Shown: positions 5,303 through 6,451 of the stretch, piece after piece
Numbering within the stretch: the stretch's first letter is position 1
Layout of the letters: every line of letters begins with the position of its first letter
Assembly (NCBI GenBank): GCA_028709565.1
Contig: JAQVWU010000177.1
Coordinates: 1-6,451, forward strand
DNA length: 6,451 bases
Origin: Eubacteriales bacterium
GTDB lineage: Bacteria > Bacillota > Clostridia > Oscillospirales > CAG-272
Direction of reading: 5' to 3'
Notes under the pieces: generated by a model
The model's database searches: none
The model's input: the letters and a program-made list of their open reading frames with translations, nothing else
Told to the model about the DNA's origin: nothing
Made by a program: the position numbers and the translations under genes

Positions 5303-6451
5303 TTACTCTTGTTCGCTCAGATAGATGCTTACGCGATTCTGAATTATTTTAGCCGTTTCCTCCGCTGTTTTATTATCCGACGAAAGATACGCGGACATTT
5401 CCTCATCGACAATATCCGCAACAATTTGCGGAATCGCCGGAATGATTTGCACGCTGTCCAAATAGGCGTATACCTCATCTGTCAATGCCTGATCGACAGC
5501 CACACACACACCGGGTGAACCCGCATCCTCTTCGGTTATCGGTTTTATGTCACCACTCATACTGTTGATATTATCGGTGTAAAAATAATAATACATTTTG
5601 CTTTCGCTTTCGTTCCACGCCTTCAGCGTTGTCTTAACCGCCGGGATATCATGCATGCCCCGGTTTTCGTTTATAACACTTTCCGGTGAGAGCAGGTATC
5701 GCAGAAAGGACACCGCCCCTTCCTTTTCGGTCCCTGATTCGGTAATCGCGTAAAGCTTGCCCGCATTCATCTTTGCCGCGCCGCCTGTTGACGAGGGATA
5801 ACCGACTGATGTTACCTCGGTATTCTCACCGAACACATGCTTCATGCGCGCATAATCGGAATAGGCGCCTATATACGCTTCATACAGCGCAACACGGTCG
5901 TCGATATAATAATTCATCCCGTATTCCGCCTCTTCGCTGTCTGTTTCGGGCAGGCCGGCCAGATATTCCATAAATTCCGCGAAAGCGCCGGCAGTGAATG
6001 AACAGCTGTTGGTTTCAAAATCAATACTTTCGCTGATTGCGCTGTCACGCAGCATATTATATACCGCAGCTCTTGACATATTGAAAAGCATCCGCTGACC
6101 TTCGGGCAGTGACGCGGCATGCTCAATGAACGCACCGGTATTCCATATATTCGCAATATTCAGGTTCTGCGTTTTCGCCGCGTAGGTCGTGAGTCTGAAC
6201 TCCTGCGGTATGCCATACAGTCTGCCGTTAATCTCATAAGCTTCGCGTATGCAGCCGAAGATATCGTCGCTCATCAATGTATATAAATCGGTGAGCAGAT
6301 TTTTTTCGCTGTATTTAACAAGGGCATCCCTGCCGCTCAGTTCCACGATGTCACCCACACTGCCGTCCAGGATTGCCGCATCGAGTCCGTCGAGAAGGGC
6401 CGCGTAATCACCTGCCCCGCTCAAAGACGCATACTCCTCGCATACAACATG
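5303..6451 (-). CDS. Extracellular solute-binding protein (partial, N-terminus missing)
   Basis: These are the last 382 residues of a solute-binding protein. The frame is open to the right edge and begins HVVCEEYASL, so the signal peptide and N-terminal lobe lie outside the window; the TTG at 6424 is internal. Visible signatures, numbered from the edge, are DIVELSGRD (34-42), followed by NLLTDLYTLM, then NGRLYGIPQEF (75-85), all typical of family-1 (UgpB-like) binding proteins of Clostridia. Later come IDFETNSCSF, VTSVGYPSSTGGAAKMNAGKLYAI and EKEGAVSFLRYLLSPE, the C-terminal hinge region of the same class. Aromatic residues are frequent (for example YYYFYTDN), as expected for carbohydrate stacking, though the ligand is not determinable. 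Related clostridial proteins can have long N-terminal regions, so total length is uncertain. It is convergent with rpsR through a shared terminator; no permease gene is in view. Confidence 0.85.
   Translation of the reverse strand, partial: HVVCEEYASLSGAGDYAALLDGLDAAILDGSVGDIVELSGRDALVKYSEKNLLTDLYTLMSDDIFGCIREAYEINGRLYGIPQEFRLTTYAAKTQNLNIANIWNTGAFIEHAASLPEGQRMLFNMSRAAVYNMLRDSAISESIDFETNSCSFTAGAFAEFMEYLAGLPETDSEEAEYGMNYYIDDRVALYEAYIGAYSDYARMKHVFGENTEVTSVGYPSSTGGAAKMNAGKLYAITESGTEKEGAVSFLRYLLSPESVINENRGMHDIPAVKTTLKAWNESESKMYYYFYTDNINSMSGDIKPITEEDAGSPGVCVAVDQALTDEVYAYLDSVQIIPAIPQIVADIVDEEMSAYLSSDNKTAEETAKIIQNRVSIYLSEQE

Noticed and set aside
6422..6424. TTG at 6424 as the start of the right-hand solute-binding protein
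   Set aside because: The frame stays open to the window edge, and the protein would lack a signal peptide and its N-terminal lobe. It is a truncated gene, not a short one.

Overview
The window looks like chromosome from a Clostridia-type member of the Bacillota, probably an uncultured Oscillospiraceae/Christensenellales-like gut or rumen lineage. This placement is inferred from several features. Base composition is near-balanced, Shine-Dalgarno (SD) sites are strong on most genes, and promoters match the sigma-A consensus. The gene order rpsF-ssb-rpsR is conserved, MtaB is of the YqeV type, and the two large divergent solute-binding proteins are of a kind common in such genomes. No phage, transposon, CRISPR, tRNA or rRNA is visible.

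Layout: (1) 1-571, minus strand: a ComEC-like metallo-beta-lactamase-fold hydrolase, with its C-terminus beyond the left edge. (2) 620-2146, plus: a complete lipoprotein of the extracellular solute-binding class, divergent from the hydrolase across only 48 bp. (3) 2163-3515, minus: mtaB, a radical-SAM tRNA methylthiotransferase, tail-to-tail with the lipoprotein gene. (4) 3516-3798: a divergent control region with one near-consensus promoter for mtaB, one fully consensus promoter for the ribosomal operon, and a structured leader of about 128 nt. (5) 3799-5244, plus: rpsF-ssb-rpsR, ended by a bidirectional terminator at 5257-5288. (6) 5303-6451, minus: the C-terminal part of a second solute-binding protein, running off the right edge.

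The centre is housekeeping: S6 and S18, which bind the ribosomal platform together, the single-strand DNA-binding protein, and a tRNA A37-modifying enzyme. The flanks look like accessory nutrient-uptake or surface genes, but no ABC permease or ATPase is in view, so the two binding proteins are orphans within this window.

I found no convincing new multi-gene system. The points most worth a second look are: the mtaB promoter, placed so that the mRNA should begin at or very near its AUG with no SD; the rpsF leader, whose anti-SD arm encloses a GC-rich hairpin and could support S6:S18 feedback; and the S6 protein, which is doubled in length by an acidic Ala/Pro/Glu repeat tail with a 54-bp higher-order duplication.
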